Positions 9,902 through 11,809 of a stretch of 11,809 bases of DNA are shown one piece after another. The stretch covers positions 1 through 11,809 of the forward strand of contig JACQKJ010000067.1 of assembly GCA_016204595.1 (NCBI GenBank), written 5' to 3'. A program made the position numbers and the translations under genes. How positions within the stretch are numbered: the first letter of the stretch is position 1; every line of letters begins with the position of its first letter. Under the pieces are notes generated by a model. It ran no database searches. It saw only the letters and a program-made list of their open reading frames with translations, and had not been told where the DNA came from. The DNA is from Candidatus Komeilibacteria bacterium. Lineage in GTDB: Bacteria > Patescibacteriota > Patescibacteriia > UBA1558 > 2-01-FULL-52-15.

Positions 9902-10318
9902 CTATGATCTGCCGCAGGAGACCGTATAGTCCGTACGCACAGTGCAATGCACGCCATGCAACCCTTCCGATGGCCAGGTATTGGACAGGCGAAAACGAAT
10001 GACATATCCCTCCTCAGTACCCTGATACGTGACCGCATAGAAACTTTTGAATATACCGCGGAAATACGGATGCGAGCCATCAGCGAACCCATTCTCCGTC
10101 AAGACCGTATCGCTCTTCAAATTGAGATTTCCTGCCGGGTACCGCAAGTAATCAGTATAATATGATTCAAGCGCGTATGAAAGTGACCGTGCTTGAGATA
10201 CCAGACGTATGTCCCTGAGCTTACTGCGAGCCTGCACATTAAAGAGTATACCGACAAAAATAACCATGACAGCGATGAGGAGCGCGTACAACCGGATGCG
10301 TTGTAAGGTCGTGAGCAT
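9902..10318 (-). CDS. Pilin-like membrane protein without a prepilin cleavage motif
   Basis: A 138-aa protein, first in the minus-strand run. It has a short basic N-terminus (MLTTLQRIR), one membrane helix (about 10-28: YALLIAVMVIFVGILFNV), then ARSKLRDIRLVSQARSLSYALESYYTDYLRYPAG. That last block is what pseudopilins of the GspG/PilE kind have after the helix (a charged helix leading to YY.D...YP). No G(F/Y)TLxE site is present, so it would not be processed by PilD in the usual way. The C-terminal part contains TYQGTEEGYVIRFRLSNT and two cysteines (HCTVRTDYTVSC), as in the beta sheet of small pilins. It stops 48 nt before pilD. It may be a degenerate pilin, an inner-membrane assembly partner, or an anchored pilin-like protein. 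Confidence 0.7.
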   Translation of the reverse strand: MLTTLQRIRLYALLIAVMVIFVGILFNVQARSKLRDIRLVSQARSLSYALESYYTDYLRYPAGNLNLKSDTVLTENGFADGSHPYFRGIFKSFYAVTYQGTEEGYVIRFRLSNTWPSEGLHGVHCTVRTDYTVSCGRS

Positions 10319-10324
10319 AGATGT

Positions 10325-10333
10325 AGTATAGCA
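10325..10333 (-). promoter_or_regulatory. Extended -10 promoter of the minus-strand pilus run
   Basis: TGC-TATACT on the minus strand, followed by 6 nt and the ATG at 10318: the same hexamer and spacing as before pilD. No good -35 is seen. A start 7 nt after the hexamer would again make a leaderless mRNA. Confidence 0.5.
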
Positions 10334-10345
10334 TAGGAAATAGGT

Positions 10346-10480
10346 TAATAAGTAGTAGGAAGTCAGTTAATGAAAGCGGATAGGGGGGAATTGATCATAT
10401 ATAGAAAAAAGCGGGTGAGGAAGCGCACGTGCCGGATTTCTGATTTCCCATTTCTCTAACTGACTTCCGACTGCCTATTA
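10346..10480. repeat. Imperfect 30-bp inverted repeat in the divergent intergenic region
   Basis: Arms 10346-10375 and 10451-10480 match at 25 of 30 positions, with a perfect 12-bp core GGAAGTCAGTTA (10358-10369) / TAACTGACTTCC (10457-10468), around a 75-nt loop. Each arm, read in its pyrimidine-rich orientation, is made of degenerate 7-8-nt units of the type ACTTCCT / ATTTCTG. The right array extends from about 10436 to 10508. The 235-bp region (10319-10553) between the divergent genes holds nothing else that can be recognised apart from the leftward promoter. Confidence 0.55.
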
Positions 10481-10553
10481 TCTACACCCCTACTTCTAGA
10501 CACCCCCAAAACCCTATGTTACCATCAGTCCATTAATTACTGGCTTAATAAAA

Positions 10554-11809
10554 ATGTGCGGAATCGCCGGATTCGCCGGATCTGGAAATCAGGATACGCT
10601 CGCTCGCATGGTCGCTGCGGTCAGACATCGCGGGCCGGATGACCAGGGCTTTTTTCTTGATAACCAAGTTGGTTTGGGTTTTGCTCGATTAAGCATCATT
10701 GACCTGTCACCCACCGGCCACCAGCCCATGACATCGGCCGACGGCAACGCAACCATCATTTTCAACGGTGAGATATACAATTATCGCGAGTTGAAGTCTG
10801 AACTTCTGCAAAAAAATTCGTATCCCTTCCGCGGCACCAGCGACACAGAGGTGCTGCTAGCGCTCTATCAGATCTATGGAATTGATTTTCTCAAAAAAAT
10901 CAACGGCATGTTCGCACTCGCTTTGTATGACAAGCGGAACGGTTCGCTGTTCCTTACCCGCGACCGCATGGGCAAAAAACCTCTCTACTACACGGTCATC
11001 GGTGGAACGCTCATCTTCGGTTCTGAACCGAAAGCTCTGCTGCAGCATCCTGCCTGCGTACGCAAACTGAACCTTACAGCGCTGAACGACTATCTGCACT
11101 ATGAATACGTCCCGACGCCATACTCCATCTTTGAAGGGATCAGTAAGCTGGAACCTGCGCACTCCGCGCTCTGGCAGCAGGGAAAACTCACAACGCATCC
11201 CTTCTGGAGCATGGATTTCACGGAAAAACGGATAGCAGAGGCAGACGCTTTGAAAAAACTTGATGCAGAACTGCAGCGGAGCGTTGCACAGCGCCTAGTC
11301 GCTGACGTGCCGCTCGGCATATTCCTGAGCGGAGGGCTCGATAGTTCAACTATTGCCTATTACGCGCAAAAAGCATCCACGCAAAAGATAAAAACCTATT
11401 CGATCGGGTTCAAAGAATCCTCATTCGATGAGTCTGCGTTCGCGCGCATGGTCGCAGAGCATCTTGGCACCGATCATCATGAGCAGATTCTTTCCGCCAA
11501 AGATTCGCTGGAGCTTATACCGCATATTGCTGATCTTCTGGATGAACCCATGGCCGACCCTTCGATAATACCCACTTACTTATTGTCAAAATTCACCCGC
11601 GAACACGTGACCGTAGCCTTGGGCGGTGACGGCGGCGACGAGCTCTTTGCCGGGTACCCCACCTTTCAGGCATTCAAGCTGGCTCACTGGTACCGAAAGC
11701 TCCCCGAAACCCTGCGACGCCTCCTGCTTGAGCCTGCCCTATCCCTCATTCCCGCATCAGAACGCGATATGAGCCTGGGGTTTCTTGTCCGCCGATTCAT
11801 TGCAGGAAC
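10554..11809 (+). CDS. asnB: Asparagine synthase (glutamine-hydrolysing), C-terminus cut off by window edge
   Basis: Converts aspartate, ATP and glutamine to asparagine; 418 residues visible of a family length of about 600. MCGIAGF gives the N-terminal nucleophile Cys2 of the class II glutaminase domain. Glutamine-binding residues are Arg45 (ARLSIIDL), Asn71-Gly72-Glu73 (FNGEIYN) and Asp97 (TSDTEV). The synthetase domain has the PP-loop SGGLDSS at 259-265 and later LGGDGGDELFAGYP. It is transcribed away from the pilus run. No Shine-Dalgarno is visible; the start is preceded by an A/T-rich TTAATAAAA. AsnB paralogues of this type often sit in surface polysaccharide clusters, where the amide acceptor can be something other than aspartate; the neighbours to the right are not visible. 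Confidence 0.95.
   Translation, partial: MCGIAGFAGSGNQDTLARMVAAVRHRGPDDQGFFLDNQVGLGFARLSIIDLSPTGHQPMTSADGNATIIFNGEIYNYRELKSELLQKNSYPFRGTSDTEVLLALYQIYGIDFLKKINGMFALALYDKRNGSLFLTRDRMGKKPLYYTVIGGTLIFGSEPKALLQHPACVRKLNLTALNDYLHYEYVPTPYSIFEGISKLEPAHSALWQQGKLTTHPFWSMDFTEKRIAEADALKKLDAELQRSVAQRLVADVPLGIFLSGGLDSSTIAYYAQKASTQKIKTYSIGFKESSFDESAFARMVAEHLGTDHHEQILSAKDSLELIPHIADLLDEPMADPSIIPTYLLSKFTREHVTVALGGDGGDELFAGYPTFQAFKLAHWYRKLPETLRRLLLEPALSLIPASERDMSLGFLVRRFIAG

Overview
The window looks like chromosomal DNA of a Patescibacteria (CPR) bacterium. This is inferred from the gene style, not from a search: tightly packed operons, membrane-anchored DsbA-like thioredoxins in tandem, GYTLVE/GFTLIE-type minor pilins with many cysteines, a small URI-type GIY-YIG nuclease, and ligA-gatC-gatA in a row. 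TGA is used as a normal stop, so the Gracilibacteria/Absconditabacteria code is excluded.

Layout. One long minus-strand gene run fills 1-10318. It is transcribed right to left: a pilin-like protein (10318-9902), prepilin peptidase PilD (9853-9098), a GspH/FimT-like minor pilin (9101-8319), a PilV-like minor pilin broken and refused by an inserted GIY-YIG cassette (8317-7270), a PilW/PulJ-like minor pilin (7266-6670), a PilX-like protein with three DUF4215 cysteine-rich repeats (6667-5084), NAD+-dependent DNA ligase (5087-3081), gatC (3066-2746), gatA (2765-1338), and two tandem DsbA-like thioredoxin-fold proteins (1302-556 and 483 to the window edge). Spacing is mostly -4 to +25 nt, with two ATGA stop/start overlaps. 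A 235-bp divergent intergenic region with an unusual inverted repeat separates this run from a plus-strand asparagine synthase (asnB) that leaves the window at the right edge.

How it fits together. The pilus genes encode a minor-pilin set (H, V, W, X) plus the peptidase that processes them. The pilins carry many cysteines (28 in the PilX-like protein, 10 in the GspH-like one), and the two DsbA-like proteins further along the run are natural candidates to oxidise them outside the membrane. ligA and gatCA are housekeeping genes that share the transcription unit.

Main discovery candidate. A 273-bp cassette (7996-8268) encoding a GIY-YIG nuclease has perfect 11-bp terminal inverted repeats and is flanked by perfect 10-bp direct repeats (GGGTGAACCC). 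Removing the cassette and one direct repeat restores, in frame, a 254-aa PilV-like prepilin with a normal leader that starts one nucleotide after the upstream pilin gene. The insertion hit the codons for the prepilin cleavage motif G^FTLIE. The nuclease ORF runs in frame into the pilin, and its C-terminus (KRFLSLTG) can replace the lost leader. This looks like a minimal, transposon-like GIY-YIG element.
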